Source of the DNA: Rhodospirillales bacterium
GTDB lineage: Bacteria > Pseudomonadota > Alphaproteobacteria > Acetobacterales > Acetobacteraceae
DNA length: 41,999 nucleotides
Assembly (NCBI GenBank): GCA_017304945.1
Contig: JAFKLG010000098.1
Span: forward strand, 1 to 41,999
Reading direction: 5' to 3'
Part shown: piece by piece, positions 7,428-15,422 of the stretch
Layout: every line of letters begins with the position of its first letter
Position numbering within the stretch: the stretch's first letter is position 1
Notes under the pieces: generated by a model
Seen by the model: the letters and a program-made list of their open reading frames with translations, nothing else
Told to the model about the DNA's origin: nothing
Databases searched by the model: none
Made by a program: the position numbers and the translations under genes

Positions 7428-8453
7428 TCAGAGGTCGATCAGCAGCTTGCCGAACACCGCGCGGCTCTCCAGCCGGTCGAGCCCGGCGCGGAAGTCCTCG
7501 AGCCCGTACACCGTGTCGATCACCGGCCGCACGCCCGACGCGATCCGGTCGAGCGCCCGCGCCAGCGCCGACAGCGGCGCGCCGAACGAGCCGATGATGC
7601 GGTATTGCTGCTGGAAGAGCTGCATCAGGTTGAGCCCGCCGGTCGGGCCCGAGGTCGCCCCGCAGGTCACCAGCCGCCCGCCGCGCTTCATCGACAGCAA
7701 GGAGCCGTTCCAGGTGTCGGCGCCGGTGTGCTCGAACACCACGTCCACGCCCTTCTTGCCGGTCAGCTTGCGCACCACGCCCTCGAACCGTTCGGCGCGG
7801 TAGTTGATCACGTGGTCGGCGCCCAGCGCGCGGGCCTGGGCGGCCTTCTCCTCGGAGCCGACGGTGGTGATCACGGTGCAGCCGATCGACTTGGCGATGC
7901 GGATCGCGATCGAGCCGATGCCCGATCCGCCGGCATGCACCAGGATCCACTCGCCCGGCTCCAGCTTCGCATTGTCGAACAGCATGTGCTCGACCGTGCC
8001 GTAGGCGACCGCGACGCAGGCGGCGTCGTGCCAGTCGACCGCGTCCGGGATCTTCACCAGCAGCCGCGCGGGGTGGTTGGTCAGCTCCTGGGCGAACCCG
8101 TCGATGTGGAAGCCGCGCACCCCGGCGACGTTCTCGCACAGATTGTCGCGGCCCTGGGTGCAGGGCTTGCAGACGCCGCAGGTCAGCGCGCCGTAGGGGA
8201 CGACGCGGTCACCCGGCGCGACCGAGGTGACGCCCGCACCCACCGCGACCACCTCGCCGGCCGCCTCGGCCGCCACGCTCAGCGGATAGCGGCGCTTGGC
8301 GAAGGCCATGCCGCGGAAGCCCCAGACATCGATGTGGTTCAGGCCGACCGCGTGGATGCGGAGCTGCGCTTCCCCAGGTCCGGGGGCCGGCGGCGGCTCG
8401 ATCTGGCGGAGCGCCACCTCGCGATCGGCGAGCAATTGCAGGGCGCGTATCAT
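7428..8453 (-). CDS. Zinc-binding medium-chain dehydrogenase (Adh2XL-like)
   Basis: A 341-residue medium-chain dehydrogenase/reductase. The structural-zinc loop is CGVCKPCTQGRDNLC (Cys92, 95, 98, 106), and the Rossmann fold runs through HAGGSGIGSIAIRIA. The usual catalytic-zinc Cys is replaced in LNHIDVWG, and the following His-Glu pair reads AAEAAGE, so catalysis is probably quinone- or enoyl-reductase-like. From memory of the family, the segments WGFRGMAFAKRR and VEHMLFDNAKLEPGE closely resemble the Adh2XL dehydrogenase linked to acpXL/lpxXL in rhizobia. The start ATG at 8453 is where homology begins; the open frame continues upstream without family similarity. The product probably works with the acyltransferase gene downstream. 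Confidence 0.88.
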   Translation of the reverse strand: MIRALQLLADREVALRQIEPPPAPGPGEAQLRIHAVGLNHIDVWGFRGMAFAKRRYPLSVAAEAAGEVVAVGAGVTSVAPGDRVVPYGALTCGVCKPCTQGRDNLCENVAGVRGFHIDGFAQELTNHPARLLVKIPDAVDWHDAACVAVAYGTVEHMLFDNAKLEPGEWILVHAGGSGIGSIAIRIAKSIGCTVITTVGSEEKAAQARALGADHVINYRAERFEGVVRKLTGKKGVDVVFEHTGADTWNGSLLSMKRGGRLVTCGATSGPTGGLNLMQLFQQQYRIIGSFGAPLSALARALDRIASGVRPVIDTVYGLEDFRAGLDRLESRAVFGKLLIDL

Positions 8454-8715
8454 GGGTCTGGTCCCGATCCTGTGCACGGTCGAACCCCTGGCAGTAGGCG
8501 GACGCGCGCGGGCGGGCAATCCCCTTCGCGCCGCGCTGGGCCTGCAGCGTCGGTCCGCCCGCCGTGCGGTCGGTCCGCCCGTCTTGCATTGGCAGGGCGC
8601 CGCGGCCCCGCTTCGGTCCTTCACCGCCGCCACGGGCTGCGTCATCACCGTGGCCCACGCGTGCGGCGGGGTTCGCGACCTCCCGCGCGGCGTCAAGATC
8701 AGGAGGAGGGGTCCG

Positions 8716-9540
8716 ATGTCCGTCACCCATGCCGAAAAAGTGGTACAGTTCCGCGCCCTGCATGCCGCCCCGGGGGCGTTCGTGATCGCCAATGCCTGGG
8801 ATGCCGGCTCCACCCGGATGCTGGCCGCGCTGGGCTTCCCCGCCATCGCCACCTCCTCCGGCGCCTGTGCCGGCGTGCTCGGGCGCCGCGACGGGGCGGT
8901 GACCCGGCAGGAGGCGCTGGACCATGCCGCCGCCATCGTGAACGCGACCGACCTGCCGGTCTCGGCGGATCTCGAGAAGTGCTTCGCCGATGCGCCGGCG
9001 GGCGTGGCCGAAACGATCCGGCTGGCGGGTGCGATCGGCCTGGCCGGCGGGTCGGTCGAGGACGCGACCGGCGATCCCGCGCGCCCGCTATTCCCGCTGG
9101 AGGCGGCGGTCGCCCGGGTCGCCGCCGCGGCCGAGGCGGCCCGCGCGGTTCCCGGCGGCTTCGTGCTCACCGCGCGAACCGAGAGCTTCCTGCGCGGCAA
9201 CCCGGACCTGGACGACGTGATCCGCCGCCTGCGCGCCTTCGCCGCGGCCGGCGCCGAGGTGCTGATGGCGCCGGGCCTGCCCGACCTCGATGCGGTGCGC
9301 GCGGTCTGTGCCGCGGTCGACCGCCCGGTCAACTTCATGGGCGGCATCCGCGGCAAGTCGTTCAACGTGGCGGAGCTGCAGGCGGCGGGGGTGAAGCGGG
9401 TGAGCGTCGCGACGTCGCTCTACCGCGCCGCGATGACCGGCCTGCTGGCGGCGGCGCGCGAACTCCGCGAGCAGGGGACGTTCGGCTATCTCGACACGAC
9501 GCTGGCGACGCCGGAGCTGAATGCGTTCATGGCTGAATAG
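8716..9540 (+). CDS. Isocitrate lyase / PEP mutase family enzyme
   Basis: A 274-residue TIM-barrel enzyme of the isocitrate lyase / phosphoenolpyruvate mutase superfamily, which forms or breaks C-C or P-C bonds next to a carboxylate. Metal-site acidic residues are seen in SADLEKCF (Asp85, Glu87) and GGSVEDATGD (Glu115, Asp116). FVIANAWDAGSTRMLAALGF at the N-terminus is strongly conserved in the 2-methylisocitrate-lyase-like subgroup. The full KKCGH signature of true isocitrate lyase is absent. The start is ATG 8716 with AGGAGGAGGGG upstream. It is divergent from the dehydrogenase gene across a 262-base gap. The true substrate is unknown; carboxyvinyl-phosphonate mutase and oxaloacetate hydrolase-like roles are the usual alternatives. 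Confidence 0.88.
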   Translation: MSVTHAEKVVQFRALHAAPGAFVIANAWDAGSTRMLAALGFPAIATSSGACAGVLGRRDGAVTRQEALDHAAAIVNATDLPVSADLEKCFADAPAGVAETIRLAGAIGLAGGSVEDATGDPARPLFPLEAAVARVAAAAEAARAVPGGFVLTARTESFLRGNPDLDDVIRRLRAFAAAGAEVLMAPGLPDLDAVRAVCAAVDRPVNFMGGIRGKSFNVAELQAAGVKRVSVATSLYRAAMTGLLAAARELREQGTFGYLDTTLATPELNAFMAE

Positions 9541-9630
9541 CGAGGTGCGTCCGCAGGTCGGGGGGCGTGCGCCGACGCGTGCGGGTCGGCGCATGCACTG
9601 GGAAGGTTCGTGCGGTCGGTGGCTGCCGAT

Positions 9631-9865
9631 GAAACCGCGGATGAACGCGGATGAACGCGGATGGGCCTTTGCCCTCGGCGGCGACGGCGGTCCCCCAGGC
9701 CTTGGGACAGGAAATTGGACACCGGACCCACCCGCGCCGCTGGTCTCACCCACCGGCGACCTGATGCGCGCGCAGCGCGCCCTGATCACGAGCAGCCGGA
9801 GGGACGCGGCGCCTGCGCCGCCGGCACCGGCCCATCTGCGTTCATCCGCGTTCATCCGCGGTTTC
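9631..9865. repeat. Long inverted repeat (NADERR-type intergenic element)
   Basis: The gap between 9540 and 9978 holds no gene. It contains two arms of 35 bases, 9631-9665 and 9831-9865, that are reverse complements with a single mismatch. Each is itself made of a tandem GCGGATGAAC motif, and a partly matching inner extension reaches about 9673/9823. Translation of these arms gives the RMNADERR peptide familiar from spurious proteins of many GC-rich genomes, which identifies it as a dispersed intergenic repeat. The 165-base interior shows no transposase. It may be a MITE-like element or an efficient transcription terminator between the converging genes on either side. Confidence 0.75.
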
Positions 9866-9977
9866 AGGCGAAGCCCCACCCCGGCACCGCCCCATCAGCC
9901 CGAGCCCGCGGTCCCATTCGAAACCAGGACCGGCGGTGCCGCTCCGCCCGAGGAGGGGGCGCCACGTGGGCGCAGGA

Positions 9978-10661
9978 TCAGCCCGCGGAGACCGGGGTCT
10001 CCGGGAAGGCGAGTTCGTGCCGGGACCGCCATTCCGGCTTGACGTAGTTCACGATCAGCGAGCGGCGGATGCCCCGGATCGGCCGCTTCTCGAACCCGTG
10101 CCAGGTGTCGGCGCCGGGAATGAAGATCAGCCCGTCATTGAACGTGCCGGGCGCGCGGGCCAGGACTTGACCCTGCTCGTCCATGATGTCGGTGCCCCAA
10201 TCGGCGGCGTCCGGATGCTCCGACAGGTAGACCAGCATCGTGAACAGCTTGGCACCGATATCGGTATGCGGCTCCAGCCAGAACCCGTCGGTGTCGAGGC
10301 AGCATTCGATCCGCAGCGAACTGCCGGCCAGCCGCGCGCCGGTGCGGTCCTGCAGCAGGGCGACGGTCGCCTCGTCCTGGAACGCCTCCGCCAGCGCATC
10401 GCAAGCCGGGTGCTGGCGGCGGGTCTCGGGAGAGACGAAGATCCGGTGGGCGTTGTGCGTCTCCCGCTTGCCCTGCGACTCGCCCAGCGGCTTGCCGGTC
10501 AGCGGCAAGGCGAGGATGGAGCGGCACAGCTCCGCCGGCAGCACGTCGTGCAGCAGCCAATAGGAGAACGGCGTGTCCACCCGTCGCGCCGCGCGGAGCG
10601 CGCGGCGGATGTGGCTGCCCGCGGGATCGAGCGCGAACCGGTCGGCGGTCTGCATGTCCAT
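9978..10661 (-). CDS. 2-oxoglutarate/Fe(II) dioxygenase-like protein
   Basis: A 227-residue protein with the iron-binding facial triad of 2OG dioxygenases: EPHTDIG supplies His132 and Asp134, TWHGF supplies His188, and Arg199/200 in RGIRRSLIVNYV are the likely 2OG ligands. RIECCLDTDGFWLEPHTD and the YL..HPDAADWGT stretch recall oxygenases that act on small molecules or peptidyl residues. It begins 12 bases after the previous gene on this strand, which is another 2OG oxygenase, and so belongs to the hemN operon. Its substrate is unknown. Confidence 0.75.
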   Translation of the reverse strand: MDMQTADRFALDPAGSHIRRALRAARRVDTPFSYWLLHDVLPAELCRSILALPLTGKPLGESQGKRETHNAHRIFVSPETRRQHPACDALAEAFQDEATVALLQDRTGARLAGSSLRIECCLDTDGFWLEPHTDIGAKLFTMLVYLSEHPDAADWGTDIMDEQGQVLARAPGTFNDGLIFIPGADTWHGFEKRPIRGIRRSLIVNYVKPEWRSRHELAFPETPVSAG

Positions 10662-10673
10662 CGGTGGGTTCCT

Positions 10674-11333
10674 TCAGCCGAACAGGTGCTTGAGGCTGGC
10701 GGAGACGGCATGGCGCCGCAGCTCCCGCCGTGCGGTGGTGGCGTCGACCATCCAGTTGAACATGATCGCCTTCCGCGTCCCCTCGAACGGCTTGTGGCCA
10801 TGCCAGGAATGCGGCGTGCGCCGGAAGGCGAGCAGCGTGCCGGCGAGCGGCGGAACCTCGGCGATCATGTCCTCGATGTCGTCCGGCCCGCGCAGCAGCC
10901 GGAGCTGCCCGCCGGCCTCCGCCCAGCCGTCGTTCAGGTAGAGCAGGGCGGTCACGACCTTCGTCTCGCTGTCGGTGTGGATGCGTCCGTCCACCGCGCG
11001 GGTGCGGGCGCGCAGCGTGATCATCAGCGTGTCGCTCTCCAGCGCGAGCCCGAACTTCTCGCCGAACGCCTCGGTCGTGTCGGGGTCGCGCAGGGCGCGC
11101 AGGACGCGGCCGAACGCGTCGTCGGGCGCCGTGGCGGGGGCCGGCAGCACCCCCGGCAGGTCCGGCCCGGGAAACGCCGCGCCGGCCGCCGCGGCCAGCC
11201 CGGCGGGCACGAATCCGGGCACGACGAGATACGGGAACGGTTCGGTCTGCAGGGGCGCGCGCGCGAACGCCTCCCAATCCAGGACCGGCTCCGCCAGCGT
11301 GTCCGCTGCTTCGCGTCGTGCGAGATCGCTCAT
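10674..11333 (-). CDS. 2OG-Fe(II) oxygenase, prolyl-4-hydroxylase-like
   Basis: A 219-residue 2OG-FeII_Oxy-type enzyme. The triad is His119-x-Asp121 in RIHTDSETK and His178 in HSWHGHKPF. Arg187 in GTRKAIMFNW binds the 2OG carboxylate. The region LLYLNDGWAEAGGQLRLL is characteristic of the P4Hc fold. It lies 35 bases downstream of hemN and 12 bases upstream of a second 2OG enzyme. The two genes differ in sequence and are probably not simple duplicates. A role in protein, lipopolysaccharide or small-molecule hydroxylation is possible, but nothing in the sequence decides between them. Confidence 0.85.
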   Translation of the reverse strand: MSDLARREAADTLAEPVLDWEAFARAPLQTEPFPYLVVPGFVPAGLAAAAGAAFPGPDLPGVLPAPATAPDDAFGRVLRALRDPDTTEAFGEKFGLALESDTLMITLRARTRAVDGRIHTDSETKVVTALLYLNDGWAEAGGQLRLLRGPDDIEDMIAEVPPLAGTLLAFRRTPHSWHGHKPFEGTRKAIMFNWMVDATTARRELRRHAVSASLKHLFG

Positions 11334-11368
11334 GCCGTGCTCCGCTTCAGATCAGGCTCGATGCCATG

Positions 11369-12730
11369 TCAGATGGCTGCCGAATGCCGCGCCGCGCCTT
11401 CGCGCAGGTAGGTGTCGAAGGCCGCCGCGGCAGCGCGGACGAAGGGGCGGCCGGCCGGCGTCATGCGCAGCCGGTACCCGTCCCAGACCAGCAGCCCGTC
11501 GCGCGCCATCTCCTGCAGGCGGGGTGCCGCGTCCATCAGGCTCGCCGGATCGGCGCCGTGTCGCGCCGCCACCGCGCGCAGGTCGACTTCGAGCCGGCAC
11601 ATCACCTGCTCGATCACCTCGCGCCGCAGCCGGTCCTCGGCCGAGAGCGCGATGCCGCGCGCGATGGGCAGGTCCCCCGCGCGCACCGCGTCCCGCCATG
11701 CCGGCACCGCCGGCTGGTTCTGCACGTAGCCTTGCGGCAGTGCGCCGATGGAGGACGCGCCGAGGCCGAGGAGGGTGGGGGCGCCGTCGGTGGTGTAGCC
11801 CTGGAAGTTGCGCCGCAGCGTGCCGGACGCCGCCGCCTGCGCGAGCGCATCCTCCGGCCGCGCGAAGTGATCGAGCCCGATCGCGGCATAGCCATGCGCG
11901 GTCAGCGTGTCCTCGACCGCCTGGCGCTGGGCGAAGCGGGCCGCGGCATCGGGCAGCGCGGCGTCCGGGATCAGCGCCTGGTGCTTCTTCATCCAGGGGA
12001 CGTGGGCATAGCCGAACACCGCCGCCCGATCGGGCGCAAGGGTGAGCGCCTGGGTGACCGTGTCGATCACGCCGTCCACCGTCTGGTGCGGCAGGCCGTA
12101 GATCAGGTCGAGATTGATCGAGCCGATGCCGACCGCGCGCAGGCGCGCGGCCGCGCTGGCGGTGATATCGAGGCCCTGGTGACGGTTGATCGCCGCCTGC
12201 ACGACGGGATCGAAATCCTGCACGCCGAGGCTCGCCCGGGTCGTGCCGATCGCCGCCAGCGCCTCCACCCCCGCCGGGGTGAGGGTGCGCGGATCGATCT
12301 CGACCGCGATTTCGGCGTTCGCCGCGACGGCGAAGCGGGCCCGCAGCCGACGCATCACGCCCGCGATCGCGGCGGGCGGCAGGATGGTGGGCGTGCCGCC
12401 ACCCCAATGCACGTGGTGCACCGGCAGGTCGCGGCCGATCGCGTCGGCGAGCAGGTCGATTTCCCGCTCCAGCGTCGCCGCGTAGGCGAGCAGGGGTTCG
12501 GGCTGGCGCACCACCGTGGTGTGGCAGGCGCAGAACAGGCAGAGCGAGGCGCAGAACGGAACGTGCAGATAGAGTGACAGCGCCCCGTCTTCGGGCAGCG
12601 CCCGCAGCCAGTCGCGATACGCCGCGCCGTCGACGGCGGCGGTGAAATGCGGCGCCGTCGGGTAGCTGGTGTAGCGCGGGATGCGGCGATCGTATTTTGC
12701 GATCAGGGCGTCGAGGGTCATGCGCCGCAT
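11369..12730 (-). CDS. hemN: Oxygen-independent coproporphyrinogen III oxidase
   Basis: A radical-SAM enzyme of 453 residues, the usual HemN length, which oxidatively decarboxylates coproporphyrinogen III to protoporphyrinogen IX without oxygen. The [4Fe-4S] cysteines are Cys60, Cys64 and Cys67 with the fourth family Cys69 (CASLCLFCAC). The opening IPRYTSYPTAPHF is diagnostic. HWGGGTPTIL is the SAM-binding glycine motif. ATG 12730 has AGGAA upstream; ATG 12721 is an alternative start. A perfect FNR-type box lies 28-41 bases upstream, in keeping with oxygen regulation of anaerobic haem synthesis. Two dioxygenase-like genes follow on the same strand. Confidence 0.95.
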   Translation of the reverse strand: MRRMTLDALIAKYDRRIPRYTSYPTAPHFTAAVDGAAYRDWLRALPEDGALSLYLHVPFCASLCLFCACHTTVVRQPEPLLAYAATLEREIDLLADAIGRDLPVHHVHWGGGTPTILPPAAIAGVMRRLRARFAVAANAEIAVEIDPRTLTPAGVEALAAIGTTRASLGVQDFDPVVQAAINRHQGLDITASAAARLRAVGIGSINLDLIYGLPHQTVDGVIDTVTQALTLAPDRAAVFGYAHVPWMKKHQALIPDAALPDAAARFAQRQAVEDTLTAHGYAAIGLDHFARPEDALAQAAASGTLRRNFQGYTTDGAPTLLGLGASSIGALPQGYVQNQPAVPAWRDAVRAGDLPIARGIALSAEDRLRREVIEQVMCRLEVDLRAVAARHGADPASLMDAAPRLQEMARDGLLVWDGYRLRMTPAGRPFVRAAAAAFDTYLREGAARHSAAI

Positions 12731-12757
12731 GCTTCCTGCCCCGCCCGCGCCGGCGCC

Positions 12758-12771
12758 TTGATCTGGATCAA
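12758..12771. promoter_or_regulatory. FNR/FixK-type operator (TTGATCTGGATCAA)
   Basis: The 14-mer matches the FNR consensus TTGATNNNNATCAA at every specified base. It sits in the 143-base divergent gap between hemN (ATG 12730) and the MacA-like gene (ATG 12874). Its centre is 34 bases from the hemN start and about 109 from the adaptor start. FNR/FnrL control of hemN is established in several alphaproteobacteria. Which of the two genes it serves here is not settled by spacing. Confidence 0.8.
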
Positions 12772-12873
12772 GACCGGCTTCGCCCCGCCGCGTTGACCTG
12801 CATCATGGTGGCAGGCGGACCGGCGGCCTAACCGCAACCTGCGGTCCGTCCGGACGGACCCACGGAACGGAGC

Positions 12874-14103
12874 ATGCAGCGACCCTCGTCCCCTGTCGGC
12901 CCATCGATCGCGCCCGCCCAGGCGCCGGCGGCGCTGCCGCCGACGTCCGAGGCGACACCGCCGTCGGCGGGCGTGGCCCCGCCGGTCAGCACCGCCGCGG
13001 CCCCCGCGCAACACGGCGCGCTCATACCCGTGCCGCCGTCCGGCCAGGCCGAACCGCTCATCCCGCCTCGCCACCGCCGGCGGCGTATCGTGCTGATCGT
13101 GCTGCTGCTGCTGGCCGGCCTCGGTGGCGGCGGATGGCTGTTCCTCGGACAGGCGCCCCTGGTCACGCTGGTGCAACCGACGCGCGGGCCAGCCATCGAA
13201 GCGGTCTACGCGACCGGCATCGTCGAGGCGATCGACACCGCCCGCGCCGGCACCACGGTCGCCGGCCGGGTGATCGCGGTGCCGGTGCAGGAGGGCGACG
13301 TGGTGCGCGCCGGCCAGGTGCTCGCCTTGCTCGACCCGCGCCAGGCCCAGCAGCGGCTGGAGGACGCGCGCGCCCGCCTCGACCTGGCCGAACAGGAACT
13401 CGCCCGCGACCGCGCCCTGGTCGGCACCGGGGTGCGGACCCTGCAGGCACTGCAGCGCTCCGAGGCGGAGCGTGACCGCGCCGCGGCCGCGGTGACGCTC
13501 GCCGCGCGCGAACTCGACGAGCACCGCATCGTCTCGCCGCTGGACGGGGTGGTGATGCGGCGCGACGTGGAACCCGGCAACACGGCGGCCGCCGCGACGG
13601 GGCTGTTCACCGTCGCCTCCACCAAGCGGCTGCGCGTCGCGGCCGACGTGGACGAGCGCGACATCGCCCAGGTGCGCATGGGCGCGCGCATGGCGATCCA
13701 CGCCGACGCCTATCCCGCGGAGGCGTTCGTCGCGGACGTCACCAACATCCGCCGCCAGGGCGACACCGCCACCCGCACCTTCCGCGTGGAAGCCAACCTG
13801 CCCGCCGATACGAAACTGTTCATCGGCATGACCGTGGACACCAACATCGTGGTCGCCGAACGGCCCGATGCGCTGCTGCTGCCGCCCGCCTCGGTGCGGC
13901 ACGATCCGCCCCAGGGCGGACGTCCCGGCCCAGCCTATGTGTTCCGTGTCGCCGACGGCGTCGCCCATCGCGTGCCCGTCACCCTGGGGGCGATCGGCTC
14001 CACCGCGATCGAGGTGCGGGACGGGATCGGACCCGAGGACGCGATCGTCCTCGAACCCTCGGCCACGCTGACGGACGGCATGCGGGTGCGTGTGCGGCCA
14101 TGA
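12874..14103 (+). CDS. Periplasmic adaptor (HlyD/MacA-like membrane fusion protein)
   Basis: A 409-residue adaptor of the HlyD/RND membrane-fusion family. After an unusual Pro/Ala-rich cytoplasmic tail of about 65 residues and a basic stretch (RHRRRR) comes a single membrane span at 71-91. A biotinyl-lipoyl-like domain follows (AGTTVAGRVIAVPVQEGDVVRAGQVLALLD, then a coiled-coil hairpin), and IVSPLDGVVMRRDVEPGNTA is its second half. It overlaps the permease gene by four bases. With the permease and ATPase downstream it forms a MacAB-type exporter. The substrate is unknown; outer-membrane channel genes are not nearby. Confidence 0.87.
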   Translation: MQRPSSPVGPSIAPAQAPAALPPTSEATPPSAGVAPPVSTAAAPAQHGALIPVPPSGQAEPLIPPRHRRRRIVLIVLLLLAGLGGGGWLFLGQAPLVTLVQPTRGPAIEAVYATGIVEAIDTARAGTTVAGRVIAVPVQEGDVVRAGQVLALLDPRQAQQRLEDARARLDLAEQELARDRALVGTGVRTLQALQRSEAERDRAAAAVTLAARELDEHRIVSPLDGVVMRRDVEPGNTAAAATGLFTVASTKRLRVAADVDERDIAQVRMGARMAIHADAYPAEAFVADVTNIRRQGDTATRTFRVEANLPADTKLFIGMTVDTNIVVAERPDALLLPPASVRHDPPQGGRPGPAYVFRVADGVAHRVPVTLGAIGSTAIEVRDGIGPEDAIVLEPSATLTDGMRVRVRP

Positions 14104-15344
14104 TGCCGCTGCCGCTCACGATCGCGCTCGCCCATCTGCTCGCCCGCAAGCGCCAGACGCTGGTCTCGGTCCTCGGCGTCGCCATGGGGGTCGGGGTGTT
14201 CATCGCGGTCGGCGGGCTGATGCAGGGGTTTCAGGGCTACTTCCGCAGCCAGATCATCGAGACCAACCCGCATATCCTGATGACGGACGAGATCCGCCAA
14301 CCCGCGCCGCAGCCGCTGCAGCTCCTGCATCCTGGGGCGGCCGTCGCGATCACCCGCATCCTGCCGCGCGATCCGGTGCGCGGGATCAGCGGCGCCGGCG
14401 CGATCCTGACGGCGCTCGACGCGATGCCGGGCGTGGCCGCCGCCCCCACCTTGCGCGGCCAGGCGATCCTGCGCCGCGCCGGGCGCGACTACGCGGTCAC
14501 GGTTCTCGGCATCGAGGTGGCCCGCGAGTTGCGCGTCACCAACCTGACCAAGGACATGGTCCAGGGCTCCCTCTCGGCGCTCGCCACCCAGCCCAACGGC
14601 CTCGTGCTCGGGCTGAGCCTCGCGACCAAGATGGGGGCGAGCCTCGGCGACACGGTGGTCGCCGCCACCTCCGCCGGCGGCGAGCACGGGCTGCGCATCG
14701 TGGGCCTGTTCAACACCGGTCTCGAGCAGCAGGACCAGGGCATCGTCTACGTCCCGCTCGCGCAGCAGCAATCCATGCAGGCGCGGCCAAGGGTGGTGAA
14801 CGAGATCCACATCAAGCTGGCCGATATCGCGCGTTCGATCCCGACCGCGGCAGCCATCGAGGGCAGTTTCGGCTTCAAGACGGCGCCCTGGGAGGAAACC
14901 TATGCCCGCGTCCTGTCCGTCTTCCGGCTGCAGAACCTGGTGACCTACGGCGCGACCGGCTCGATCCTGCTGGTCGCCGGCTTCGGCATCTTCAACATCA
15001 TCTCCACCATCGTGCTGGAGAAGGCGCGCGACATCGCGATCATGCGCTCGATCGGGCTCGCGGGGCGCGATATCGTCGCGGTGTTCCTGGTGGAAGGATT
15101 GGTCGTCGGGGTGCTGGGCGTGCTCGCCGGGAGTGGCGTGGGGTACGGCCTTGCCTCCCTGATGCGGCAGATGCCTTCGCCGGGCGCCACCGATCCATCC
15201 CAGCGGCTGCTCGTCGTGCAGTCCGTGGCGCTCTACGGCCTCGCCGCCGGGCTCGCGCTCGCCACCGCCTTGGGCGCGGCCTGGATCCCCTCCCGTCGCG
15301 CGGCACAAACCGACCCGCTGGACGTGATCCGGGGCGCCACGTGA
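14100..15344 (+). CDS. ABC exporter permease, MacB/FtsX family
   Basis: A 414-residue MacB-type permease. One transmembrane helix lies near the N-terminus (VSVLGVAMGVGVFIAVGG), a large periplasmic domain follows, and three helices close the protein, in the order typical of the FtsX family (VTYGATGSILLVAGFGIFNI, then VFLVEGLVVGVLGVLAG and the last pair). The short motif KARDIAIMRSIG before the second helix is conserved in MacB permeases. The ATG overlaps the adaptor stop by four bases. It should pump a periplasmic or membrane substrate outward together with the adaptor and the ATPase at 15423. Confidence 0.92.
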   Translation: MMPLPLTIALAHLLARKRQTLVSVLGVAMGVGVFIAVGGLMQGFQGYFRSQIIETNPHILMTDEIRQPAPQPLQLLHPGAAVAITRILPRDPVRGISGAGAILTALDAMPGVAAAPTLRGQAILRRAGRDYAVTVLGIEVARELRVTNLTKDMVQGSLSALATQPNGLVLGLSLATKMGASLGDTVVAATSAGGEHGLRIVGLFNTGLEQQDQGIVYVPLAQQQSMQARPRVVNEIHIKLADIARSIPTAAAIEGSFGFKTAPWEETYARVLSVFRLQNLVTYGATGSILLVAGFGIFNIISTIVLEKARDIAIMRSIGLAGRDIVAVFLVEGLVVGVLGVLAGSGVGYGLASLMRQMPSPGATDPSQRLLVVQSVALYGLAAGLALATALGAAWIPSRRAAQTDPLDVIRGAT

Positions 15345-15422
15345 GGCGGGACGGGACATGATCGAGATCTCCCCCGACCGAAATGTCCGATCGCCGGCGA
15401 TGCGTCGTGACCGGAGGGGCGC

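Noticed and set aside
7605..9536. 643-residue plus-strand frame
   Set aside because: Covers the antisense of the dehydrogenase and another frame of the PEP-mutase-like gene; no domain seen.
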